A DNA stretch of 64,000 nt, taken from positions 124,001-188,000 of the forward strand of contig JAIQEW010000004.1 in assembly GCA_020073605.1 (NCBI GenBank), in the 5' to 3' direction. Positions 17,019 through 24,714 of the stretch are shown here, in pieces; positions within the stretch are counted from its first letter, which is position 1, and each line of letters opens with the position of its first letter. Under the pieces are notes generated by a model, which saw nothing but the letters and a program-made list of their open reading frames with translations, searched no databases and was not told the origin of the DNA. The position numbers were made by a program, and so were the translations under genes. This DNA comes from Terriglobia bacterium (GTDB lineage Bacteria; Acidobacteriota; Terriglobia; Acidiferrales; UBA7541).

Positions 17019-17246
17019 ATGAAGCGTCTGGCGCTTATTCTTGGGCTTGTTCTCTTTCTTCTGGGCATAGTCGCTGTGGTGCATCCAACGTTTGAATACA
17101 GCACGCGGGAGCGCGTGGCAAGAATCGGCCCGATCCAAGCCACCATGGACGAGCCAGAGACATTTCAGGTCCCTGCCGCTGCAACCGTCGCCCTCTTGGT
17201 TTCCGGTTTGGTACTCGCCGTCGCCTCATTCAAGATGAAATCCTAG
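17019..17246 (+). CDS. Small two-helix membrane protein
   Basis: Protein of 75 residues: a first helix LALILGLVLFLLGIVAVV, an exposed segment EYSTRERVARIGPIQATMDE, then a second helix ATVALLVSGLVLAVASF. This helix, TREKV-GPIQA, helix layout is shared by a widespread group of small bacterial proteins of unknown function. ATG 17019 follows TTTCCTCC and lies 32 nt after palindrome copy E. The role is unknown. Confidence 0.6.
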   Translation: MKRLALILGLVLFLLGIVAVVHPTFEYSTRERVARIGPIQATMDEPETFQVPAAATVALLVSGLVLAVASFKMKS

Positions 17247-17677
17247 ACCCGGGCGAGTGGCCGGGCATGTGGGTACTGGAAGGAACTTGTCCGGTAATCC
17301 GTGCCGGCTCAGACGGTCAACGCAACACCCTCTAATCGATACTTCGGATCGTACTTTTCAGAAAAGACTGGTCTTCCGGGCTGCACTCAATTTGACTTAA
17401 TCAGGACGGGGTTTTCTTTGAATTGACGCCCGCGAGCGGACTTAGGCTCTTAAACTCAGCCCAATGGACTTCGAACTAGTGTTGCATCGACCCATTGAGA
17501 CCACCCGACTAATCAGGCAAGTAGATAGACCTCCGTTTTTCCTTTCGCTGAGAGAACGTTACTGGATCCCTTAGGAGTGCCGACACTTCCGTTGTTCACT
17601 GCTTACACGCCAGAACGGAGAACGTTAACCGGACAAGTGCCCTGACTTCCGGTCAACCAACTTCTCGGGACCAATTG
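17247..17677. other. Non-coding stretch with palindrome remnants
   Basis: No convincing coding region. It contains at least three degraded pieces of the 68-bp family: a core at 17262-17301 (GCATGTGGGTACTGG, then ACTTGTCCGGTAATCCG), isolated right ends near 17394-17405 and at 17505-17517 (CCGACTAATCAGG), and a left core at 17622-17639 (GTTAACCGGACAAGTG). It reads like the remains of one or two lost repeat-flanked units. Confidence 0.6.
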
Positions 17678-18151
17678 CTAGTGTGGCGGAAATTCCAAAG
17701 CCTTCAGACTCTCGATTCTGGGCAAACCAAATGTGCGACCAGTCGTATCAGTTGTGCCAAGAGAATAGACTTCGAGTTCCGAAATCTGGTCTTGCCGAAC
17801 ATGCAGAATGACTCCGACCTCAATCCCTTCAGGGGTTGCACCGATGAAATCGGCCAGTATCTGTGAGGGTCCCGTTTTGTTCTGTTGAGAATCCCCCAAT
17901 GCTAAGTCCACTGTGGGACAGCCGCAGCTACAGCGCCCCACAACACGCAACGCCGTCAGTTGTTGCGTGTAAGCTCTTGCCTGCGGAGCTCCGTTCGCTA
18001 TCAGCCATTCGATAAGTGTGCGTTCTTCGGGGTTCAAAAGCCTATTTACGGGGATTGTACGGGCACCTTGCGATGTTGGACTGGGTGGTGCAAGTGTGTC
18101 CTTGTGCAATCTGCCTAGTATCTTGCCAATTCGGGAGCCCAGTCGTGACAC
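17678..18151 (-). CDS. Conserved-looking protein of unknown function with a CxCxC motif
   Basis: Protein of 157 residues. A variable basic N-terminus is followed by LLNPEERTLIEWLIANG, then VVGRCSCGCPTVDLAL, GPSQILADFIGATPEGIEVGV and QISELEVYSL. The three closely spaced cysteines suggest metal binding, as in similar small proteins of soil bacteria, but no function is known to me. The GTG at 18151 has GGGGACGG upstream on the minus strand. It is the only minus-strand gene among the single-gene units of the array. Confidence 0.6.
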   Translation of the reverse strand: MSRLGSRIGKILGRLHKDTLAPPSPTSQGARTIPVNRLLNPEERTLIEWLIANGAPQARAYTQQLTALRVVGRCSCGCPTVDLALGDSQQNKTGPSQILADFIGATPEGIEVGVILHVRQDQISELEVYSLGTTDTTGRTFGLPRIESLKALEFPPH

Positions 18152-18268
18152 GAGACACCGTCCCCATTGCGAGGGTCTGACGAGTCCTCAACACGATACA
18201 GTAAGTCCACAATTCGTGGAATGTAAAGTCTGAAAAGCCCGCAATCGAATTGAGATGCGGAGTCAGTG

Positions 18269-18336
18269 CCTGATTAACGCGCTAACCGGACATGTGGGTA
18301 CTAGTAGCCACTTGTCCGGTTAGCCGACTAATCAGG
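18269..18336. repeat. 68-bp palindromic repeat, copy I
   Basis: The most regular full copy: CCTGATTAACGCGCTAACC on the left and GGTTAGCCGACTAATCAGG on the right. Positions 1-8 pair with 61-68 and 13-24 with 45-56. Positions 9-12 oppose 57-60 without pairing. Flanking AGT and ACT are also complementary. Confidence 0.95.
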
Positions 18337-18505
18337 ACTTAGCACCGACTGCGAGGGAAACCCAGCTCGCTTGATTCCTCCCTCAAATCACATAGGATGT
18401 CTCTGTGATGAGTCCTCAGGCGCAATCAGAGACTACGACGCTCAGCAGGCTCAAATCGAGGCCGCTCCCTTCGGTGCGCATATGTCGGTTGGGGAGGAGA
18501 TCCCT

Positions 18506-19378
18506 ATGGAAAAGAATGGTCCTGACGTTGGCGCCCGTGAGCCTTCATTCACCGCCATGTGGTGCGCGTGGGCCCGAAACACCCATGCCACGGTCCACCC
18601 TTCGCCGATCTTCTCCGACACGCGCAGCGTCCAGTTGATTCCCGAGCAGGCGCTCGAGCGAGTTGCTTTGGAAATGGGACGTTTTTCGCAGGAGGCTTCC
18701 GATGCGCTAATCCTGCTAACAGCCATCCGCCACCGGATCCTCGCTGACCGACTTCCACCAGCGCACGAGCGAGGCGTGCGTCAGCTCGTTATCCTAGGCG
18801 CTGGTTTGGATACCACCGGATTCGGGCTGCCCGAGTGGGGAGACATGTGGCACGTGTTCGAGGTTGACCATCCCGCGACGCAGGAATGGAAGCGGCAGAG
18901 GATCACGGACGTTGGCTGGGAGGTACCGCCCAACCTTGTCTTCGCGCCGTGTGACTTCGAGCATCAGGATTTGCTGAGCGCCCTCACTGCCGCTGGGTTC
19001 GAACGCCAACTGCCCGCTCTGGTGTCCCTCTTCGGAGTGATCATTTACCTCACGGCAGATGCCACCAAGGCGATGCTGACCGAACTGGCGGCCCTCGCCC
19101 CAGGATCCGAGGTCACATTGACTTACGAATCGCCCCCCGACGGAGCGGACCCCGTTGTCCAGGAGACGTATGACAAGGTATCCCCCGTTGTTGACGCTAC
19201 CGGGGAAAGCTTCGTCGGCTATTACCACGAGTCGGAAATGGAGGCTCTGGTGCGCGCAGCAGGGTTCCCCAACGCTATCCACCATCCTATCGACGAGCTC
19301 AACGCTCGCTACTTTGCTGGACGGTCCGACCGCCTGCGCCTTCGGACAATCGAGCGGCTACTCACTGCAGTCTGCTGA
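18506..19378 (+). CDS. SAM-dependent methyltransferase, LCMT/PPM1 family
   Basis: Class I methyltransferase of about 290 residues. VRQLVILGAGLDTTGFGLP is the SAM-binding glycine loop in the long form of the leucine carboxyl methyltransferase/TIGR00027 family, VFEVDHPATQEWKRQRI the strand-2 acidic motif, and FAPCDFEHQDL motif III. Bacterial members methylate carboxyl groups of small molecules, but substrates are mostly unknown. ATG 18506 is chosen because GGGGAGGAGA lies seven bases upstream; upstream in-frame codons from 18371 are unlikely to be translated. It is a single-gene unit between copies I and J. Confidence 0.82.
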   Translation: MEKNGPDVGAREPSFTAMWCAWARNTHATVHPSPIFSDTRSVQLIPEQALERVALEMGRFSQEASDALILLTAIRHRILADRLPPAHERGVRQLVILGAGLDTTGFGLPEWGDMWHVFEVDHPATQEWKRQRITDVGWEVPPNLVFAPCDFEHQDLLSALTAAGFERQLPALVSLFGVIIYLTADATKAMLTELAALAPGSEVTLTYESPPDGADPVVQETYDKVSPVVDATGESFVGYYHESEMEALVRAAGFPNAIHHPIDELNARYFAGRSDRLRLRTIERLLTAVC

Positions 19379-19436
19379 AGCCCACTTCCTAGAGGGTCTC
19401 GATAAGCCACATTCCCGCGGCCTAATGGACTCAATG

Positions 19437-19504
19437 CCTGATTAACGCGGTAACCGGACAAGTTGGTAATGGAACGAACTTATCCGGTAATCCGACTAAT
19501 CAGG
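19437..19504. repeat. 68-bp palindromic repeat, copy J
   Basis: Full 68-bp copy: CCTGATTAACGCGGTAACC at the left and GGTAATCCGACTAATCAGG at the right. It lies 58 nt after the methyltransferase stop and 37 nt before the end of the minus-strand efflux gene. Confidence 0.93.
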
Positions 19505-19541
19505 TGTGTGCAAGACTAGACCCGCGGTTTTCCGCGCCCTG

Positions 19542-20798
19542 CTACGAGCCCTCAATCGTGCCCGCCGCGGCTCTTTTCGCCAACAGCTCTGCTCCGTGCA
19601 GGCGCCGCTCATACGGCCGCACGAACCCCCAATAGACCGCCAGGGACGCAAGCGCGAAGCCCGACATCACTTCCGCCAGCCCCCGCGGCGTGTGTCCATC
19701 GAACAGCAAGCCCGCCAGCGCGCTCGCCGCTGCGCCTAGCAGCCACTGCGCGCAGATGATGATGGACGAGGCCATGCCGGCGGTCTCAGGTACCGGATGC
19801 AGGGCCGCCATCGTGGCGTTGGGCGAGACCAGCGAGCATGCGAACGTAATCGCGAACAGCAGCGGTGTCACCGTCGCCAGCGTGGCGGCGCCCATCACCG
19901 ACAGCAGCACCAGAAGCAGGCTGGTCGTCATCGTCAGTGCCTGTCCGGCCGCCAGCAGCCGGCTTGGCGCCACGCCGCGCATGTTCAGCCGCCCGTTCGC
20001 CACTCCGCCCACCATGAACCCGAACGACGTCAGCGCGAACAGATAGGCATAGAGGCGCGGCGATGCCCCCAGAGTGTTGATCATCAACAGCGGCGACGCG
20101 GCGATGTAGGCAAAAAGACATCCGAAGTTCAGCACAGAAACCAGCGCGTAGCCGCGGTAGGTGCGGTTGCCCAGCACCCGCCAATAGTTGGCCAGGAGCT
20201 GCCGCGGCGCGAGACTCTGTACTTTGTGCGGCGCGACCGATTCGTCCAGCCCCAGGCCCACGGCAACAATCAGACCGGCGCCGATCGCACCCAGCACAGC
20301 GTAGATGCTCCGCCATCCGCCCAGCACCAGAATCCAGACACCCAGCGTCGGCGCGATCATCGGCGCCAGGCTGGTCAGCACGGACATGTACGACAGCCGC
20401 GCCCGGGCCATTTGCCCTTCGAAAAGGTCCCGAATAATCGCCACGGCCAGCACGGTGCCCACACCCGCTCCCGCGCCTTCGAGCAGTCTCCAGACCATGA
20501 ACGCGGTCATCGAACGCGCCACCGCGCAGCCCAACCCAGCCATGCAGAAGAGCGCGCACCCGGCCAGCAGGACCGGCCGCCGCCCGAAGCGATCGGAAAG
20601 CGGTCCGAAGACCACTGGCGCCGTCGCGAATCCCACCATGTACAAACTCAGCGCGTAGGCCACCGCCGCAGGCAACGATCCCAGCGCATGGGCGATGGGT
20701 GACATCGCCGGCTGTCCCATGTCGACCGAGAGGGGCGGCATGGCCGCGCACGCGCCCAGCAGCACGATGAATCCGGCAGACTCGGGCCGTATCCTCAC
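19542..20798 (-). CDS. MFS drug efflux pump, Bcr/CflA type
   Basis: Twelve-helix drug:proton antiporter of about 418 residues. The start region GFIVLLGACAAMPPLSVDMGQPAMSPIAHAL, the loop GPLSDRFGRRPVLLAG (MFS motif A) and AFMVWRLLEGAGAGVG are diagnostic for the Bcr/CflA subfamily, which exports bicyclomycin, chloramphenicol and similar compounds. The GTG start at 20798 has GAGGGCGGA upstream; the open frame back to 21293 overlaps the aminopeptidase on the other strand and is not protein-like. A short open frame ends in a GTGA overlap with this start (see 20795-20962). Confidence 0.85.
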   Translation of the reverse strand: MRIRPESAGFIVLLGACAAMPPLSVDMGQPAMSPIAHALGSLPAAVAYALSLYMVGFATAPVVFGPLSDRFGRRPVLLAGCALFCMAGLGCAVARSMTAFMVWRLLEGAGAGVGTVLAVAIIRDLFEGQMARARLSYMSVLTSLAPMIAPTLGVWILVLGGWRSIYAVLGAIGAGLIVAVGLGLDESVAPHKVQSLAPRQLLANYWRVLGNRTYRGYALVSVLNFGCLFAYIAASPLLMINTLGASPRLYAYLFALTSFGFMVGGVANGRLNMRGVAPSRLLAAGQALTMTTSLLLVLLSVMGAATLATVTPLLFAITFACSLVSPNATMAALHPVPETAGMASSIIICAQWLLGAAASALAGLLFDGHTPRGLAEVMSGFALASLAVYWGFVRPYERRLHGAELLAKRAAAGTIEGS

Positions 20799-20962
20799 GC
20801 GTCCGCCCTCGACTGAGTGATGTGGAGGATCCAATCGCCGGAACCGCACACCTGCCACGACTCCGCCCGAATCGATCGCTTGCTGCGGGGGAAGGGTATC
20901 GCGTCGAGACCAATGAGGATCAAGTCGTTCACGGGAACGCGGATTATATAACGTGCGCTCAC
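20795..20962 (-). CDS. Possible small ORF overlapping the efflux gene start
   Basis: A 55-codon frame beginning at GTG 20962 reads YIIRVPVNDLILIGLDAIPF and later ESWQVCGSGDWILHITQ. Its TGA overlaps the GTG start of the efflux pump as GTGA, a pattern typical of coupled genes. There is no good ribosome-binding site and no recognised family, so it may be a leader peptide or chance. The remainder of 20799-21113 holds the divergent promoters; I see nothing else there. Confidence 0.2.
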   Translation of the reverse strand: MSARYIIRVPVNDLILIGLDAIPFPRSKRSIRAESWQVCGSGDWILHITQSRADA

Positions 20963-21113
20963 CTTCGTCTGCCTCACGGCCGGAGTTATGAACGAGGTCC
21001 GAAATCTCGCGGTTCTCGGGATAAGAATCCGCAAGACGCGGTAGCAATTTCCGAGTGGCTTGTGAGGCTTTCCGCATTGGCAATGGGCCGTGCCCCGCGC
21101 GATAATTGCCGCC

Positions 21114-22385
21114 ATGACCTCGAACACCGCATTTGCCAAAGGGCAGGCTTTCCAGACACCTGAATTCGAACAAAAGTTGGACCGTCTCGCCGCAGTCGCG
21201 GTCCGCACGGGACTCGGACTCGCGCCCGGACAAGAGTTGGTGATGACTGCTACGCTGGATGCCGTCCCGCTGGCGCGGCGCATCACGGAGCATGCCTATA
21301 AGGCGGGCGCCTCACTTGTCACCACGTTGTTTGCCGACGAGGAATCGGCGCTGCTGCGTTATCGCTACGGTCAGGACGCCAGCTTCGACGCCGCAGCGAC
21401 GTGGCTCTATGAAGGCATGGCCGAGGCATATCGGCGTGGCGCTGCGCGGCTCGCGATTGCCGGCAACGATCCCTCGCTCCTCTCGCAAGAAGATCCAGAA
21501 AAGGTGAGCCGCGTGAATCGCGCGACCTCGAAAGCGTACCGTCCGGCACTCGAACTCATTACGCGCCACGAGATCAACTGGACCATCGTAGCCTGCGCTA
21601 CTCCCGCGTGGGCGGCGGCCGTATTCCCCGATCTGCCCCAGGACGAAGCGCTGGCCCGGCTTTGGGACGCCATTTTCGCCGCGTCGCGTGCGGACCAGCC
21701 GGATCCAGTGGCCGCGTGGAAAGAACATGATGCGAATCTGCACGCTCGTGCCGACCGGTTGAACGTCAAGCGGTATTCGGCGTTGCACTTCCGGGGACCC
21801 GGCACGGATCTCCGTGTCGGCCTCGCCGACGATCACCTCTGGCTGGGCGGAGGCACAACGGCGGGAAATGGGCGGTACTGTATTCCCAATATGCCGACCG
21901 AGGAGGTCTTCACCACCCCACATAAAGATCGCGCGGAAGGGCGAGTGACCAGCACGAAGCCACTGTCGTATCAGGGAACGATGATCGAAGAGATTTCCGT
22001 GCGATTTCAGGAAGGGCGGATTGTGGAAGCTCGTGCCGCGCGGGGCAATCAAGTCTTGCAGCGGATGATCGAGACGGACGAGGGAGCGCGGAGGCTCGGC
22101 GAAGTGGCTCTGGTGCCGCACTCGTCGCCAATCGCGTCGAGTGGATTGCTCTTCATGAACACGCTTTTCGACGAAAATGCCGCTTGTCACATTGCCCTGG
22201 GGCAGGCTTACAGCACCTGCCTGAAGGGCGGCGATAGTCTCACTCCGGAACAACTGGCGTCGCGCGGCGCCAATAAAAGTCTGATTCACGTCGACTGGAT
22301 GATCGGATCGAATCGCATCGACGTTGACGGCATCAGTGCGGCGGGTGATTCGGAACCTGTGATGCGCGCGGGAGAATGGGTCTAG
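21114..22385 (+). CDS. M29 family aminopeptidase
   Basis: Metal-dependent aminopeptidase of 423 residues, AmpS/PepS/aminopeptidase T type. Recognisable are LAAVAVRTGLGLAPGQELVM, the middle domain FRGPGTDLRVGL, the metal region NMPTEEVFTTPHKDRAEG, DEGARRLGEVALV, NAACHIALG, and the C-terminal HVDWMIGS. Two cobalt or zinc ions are bound by the Glu and His residues of these motifs. It removes N-terminal residues from peptides in the cytoplasm. Divergent from the efflux gene; a degraded palindrome (copy K) follows 34 nt after the stop. Confidence 0.88.
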   Translation: MTSNTAFAKGQAFQTPEFEQKLDRLAAVAVRTGLGLAPGQELVMTATLDAVPLARRITEHAYKAGASLVTTLFADEESALLRYRYGQDASFDAAATWLYEGMAEAYRRGAARLAIAGNDPSLLSQEDPEKVSRVNRATSKAYRPALELITRHEINWTIVACATPAWAAAVFPDLPQDEALARLWDAIFAASRADQPDPVAAWKEHDANLHARADRLNVKRYSALHFRGPGTDLRVGLADDHLWLGGGTTAGNGRYCIPNMPTEEVFTTPHKDRAEGRVTSTKPLSYQGTMIEEISVRFQEGRIVEARAARGNQVLQRMIETDEGARRLGEVALVPHSSPIASSGLLFMNTLFDENAACHIALGQAYSTCLKGGDSLTPEQLASRGANKSLIHVDWMIGSNRIDVDGISAAGDSEPVMRAGEWV

Positions 22386-22419
22386 AGTTCTCTCTTTTGC
22401 AGGTCAGACCGTATTAACT

Positions 22420-22475
22420 CCTGATTAATGCGCTCGCCGGGTACGTTCGTCGGCCGTCCCCGGTACCGCGCATTT
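22420..22475. repeat. Palindromic repeat, copy K (degenerate)
   Basis: CCTGATTAATGCGCTCGCC resembles the left arm with three changes; the centre CCCCGGTACC is recognisable and the right arm is not. It lies between the aminopeptidase stop and the stop of the UGSC gene. Confidence 0.6.
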
Positions 22476-22494
22476 TCTCCAGCAGAGGTTCGTG

Positions 22495-24270
22495 TCACCT
22501 CCAGGCATCGATCGATGTGCCTTTTTCTGGCGTGAAATCAGTCGCAAACCAAACGCTTGCCGTCTTCCCACCGACAACAACCGCGTGGATGTTTTTCGGG
22601 TTACTGAAGGGCTTTATCAGCGTTTCGCCATTGGCCTTCTTCCAAGTTGCATACGGCTCGAGTCCTTGGGTGGCGAGAGGACCGATCATACTGGATACGA
22701 TCGAATTGCCCCAATAGGAAGCGGCGGTTTTCTCCACATTCTGCGAGAGCCAATCGCCAAGCATGGCCTTTGTCTTGAAACCCTGCACGTCCTTGAGCAG
22801 ATCCGCAACCGAGGGGTCCATTATGAGCGTCGCGTTCATTCCGGAGAGCGAAGACATATAGTCACGCATTAACATTTGAGGGGCGTAGTGCTGCTCAACC
22901 CAGCCGGTACTGTTGATGAAATTCCAGCCGGTAAAGATCGTCACAATGCTGTCCGTAGGCTTGTGGCCCATTTGGACATGAAGCGGCAGCCATCCTTCCG
23001 GGAGAGCTTCCTCATTCTCGGCCATGCAGAGATTGTCGTATCGCAGAGGGTTGCTGAGAGATGCAAAGCCGGTCACGCCCTCCTGGTAGCCTTGGATTAC
23101 TTTGTGTATGAGCGTCATGGCTCGCCCAATGACGGAGTTTGCCTCGTTGTTCGGACCCAATGCCCCCATACCGGAATTCATCCCGATCTCTTTGCGAATC
23201 GGCCCGTTCACCACAATCATCTGTGCTATCGAGGTTGTGGAGTCCTGATACGGCACCATGCTGGCCAAGGCAAGGATGAGGGGAAAATACTCAGGCTTGG
23301 CGCCTGCCATGACCGCAAGGACGGCGACTTTTTCCACCGTAAATGGGCGACGCGACCCGAATGTCCCGGCGGCGGCCTTTACGATTTCATCCGGCTTATG
23401 GCTGGTCCCCTTCAGCATTGCAGCTACTCGTTCCTGTGTCGGGATGATGACCGGGTTGTAGTCGGTCCAGCTTTTTTCCTTGAACAGGCGTTGCAGATTA
23501 TCTTCCGTGTCTGCTGGAAGCAGTCTCGGTTCGGGCACCGCCTCCGGAGGAGTTCCGGACATCTTTTCCTGATCGGTGAGAGGTTTAGTGAGACCGTCGA
23601 CGATTGCCTGCATCATCGGCTTGCCGCTCACCGTGTCTCTCCCTTCGATATACCCCTTGAGCACTGATCTTGGCTGGCCGGAGAAGGGGAAGGGGACCCC
23701 AACGTAGCGAATGGGCATGCCGGTGCTGTATGTAGCGTTTGCGCCGATTCCAAATGACACGACATTCGAACCCGCAGCGGCTACGACGGGTATGCGGTAC
23801 TTCTGCTCGATCTCTCCCGCCTCGAGGCTCACGGCCCCGACGCAGCCATGTCAACCCGCGACGCCGAGGACGACGCCGTCTCCCTTGTTGTCGGCGATTT
23901 CCTTCCACAACGCGGGATCGTCGGTGACGAAATTTCCTTTCTTGATCTTGATGATCGTTTTGACGGCGGGCGTGTGCTCGGCAAACCACGCTTTCATTTC
24001 TTCGAGGATGCCATCGTTCTGCCCCATTCCTCCCCAATCCGTGTCCACCAGGTAGATTGTTTTGCCGTCCAATTTGTCAAGGCGAGGTGCGAGAGGTATT
24101 CTCGGCGCCAATTGCGGCGTGATGGCCGGATTCAGAGCGATGATCAACCCTTCCTTTATGGAGGCTGTAGCCTCTGGAGTAGCCATTGGAGCCGTCCGCG
24201 CGTAGGATGGCGTACCCGCAACGAGCGCTGGGCTGACGCCCAGCAGCGCCAACATCTTTCGTCGATCCAT
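22495..24270 (-). CDS. UGSC-family probable selenoprotein with in-frame TGA
   Basis: Read through one TGA (23851-23853) as selenocysteine, this is a 591-residue protein. ATG 24270 (MDRRKMLALLGVSPALVAG, twin-arginine-type signal) is preceded by AAGGAGGT. Residues 60-139 (LDGKTIYLVDTDWGGMGQND and GDGVVLGVAG) are the N-terminal fold of the UGSC family. Then comes Sec140-His-Gly-Cys, a UxxC redox motif, followed in the same frame by VSLEAGEIEQKYRIPVVAAA. The C-terminal 440 residues contain VMAGAKPEYFPLILALAS and GPIRKEIGMNSGMGALGP, typical of long family members. A SECIS-like hairpin follows the TGA. Without selenium insertion two separate frames would result, which is why ordinary annotation would split it. 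The function is probably thiol redox catalysis; the reaction is unknown. Confidence 0.78.
23822..23840 (-). promoter_or_regulatory. Bacterial SECIS-like hairpin
   Basis: On the mRNA sense (minus) strand, UCGGGGC (23840-23834) pairs with GCCUCGA (23828-23822) through seven base pairs including one G-U, closing a five-base loop CGUGA. The loop starts 17 nt after the UGA, and its second base is G. Known bacterial SECIS elements place a small loop with a G among the first two bases some 16-37 nt after the UGA, so this fits. It is a visual fold, not a computed one. Confidence 0.55.
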
Positions 24271-24276
24271 GGTCAT

Positions 24277-24714
24277 CTACCTCCTTAAATTCGGTTATGC
24301 GGGATGCGTTTGCCCCTGTATTTTCTATTCCTGCCGGCTTCGGTCACCTTCCGTGATGACGACTGCTTAGCAAGGACTCGGATTATGCCCTCTTCCACGA
24401 GCGTACCTTACATCCGCGGGGGCTCGTGTCAATCACAATCTCGCCGCGCAGCGCCCAGAGCACCGTTCGGCAGCCACCGCGGTTTCGCTGATTCGGGCAA
24501 GCGCCACCTCTCAGGGACAGCTGGTGACTATGTGCCCGAGTGACGACGTACTCGGAAGTTTTTCATTTGGACGATGAACGCGCTTACCGGAGAAGTGGAG
24601 TACTAGAAGGATATTCGTCCAGTAATCCAACTTACCAGGCACAAGGCGTACACCACGCACGCTGGAGTCTAGAGGACAAGATTGAGGCCTAGCTGAGGAC
24701 ATCCGGCGAGCGAT
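24277..24714. other. Intergenic stretch with promoter side of the UGSC gene
   Basis: It holds the strong ribosome-binding site AAGGAGGT of the UGSC gene at its left end and palindrome copy L at about 24572-24639. The remaining 300 bases contain no coding region, tRNA or clear hairpin that I can support. It ends at the IclR stop codon. Confidence 0.6.
24572..24639. repeat. Palindromic repeat, copy L (degenerate)
   Basis: ATGAACGCGCTTACCGGAGAAGTGG and the right part CCAGTAATCCAACTTACCAGG follow the 68-bp family over its whole length with several changes. The outer left CCTGATTA is degraded. It is the last copy seen in the window. Confidence 0.7.

Noticed and set aside
13515..19504. CRISPR array
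   Set aside because: The repeats are 68 bp palindromes separated by 300-2000 bp that contain genes; there are no regular short spacers and no cas genes.
20799..21293. N-terminal extension of the Bcr/CflA efflux pump
   Set aside because: The extension overlaps the aminopeptidase gene on the other strand, is not protein-like, and a GTG with a ribosome-binding site exists at 20798.
23833..23850. CATGGC/GCCGTG hairpin directly after the in-frame TGA as the SECIS element
   Set aside because: The loop would start six bases after the TGA, too close for bacterial SECIS; the hairpin at 23822-23840 has the right distance.
22495..24270. Simple nonsense-mutated pseudogene instead of a selenoprotein
   Set aside because: Both halves are fully open and in register, the TGA is at the redox position known for selenocysteine in this family, and a SECIS-like hairpin follows. 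It remains the main alternative.
12716..24639. Classical integron with IntI
   Set aside because: No integrase gene is present in the window, the repeat core does not match GTTRRRY properly on the gene strand, and outer ends on both sides of the supposed crossover are conserved.
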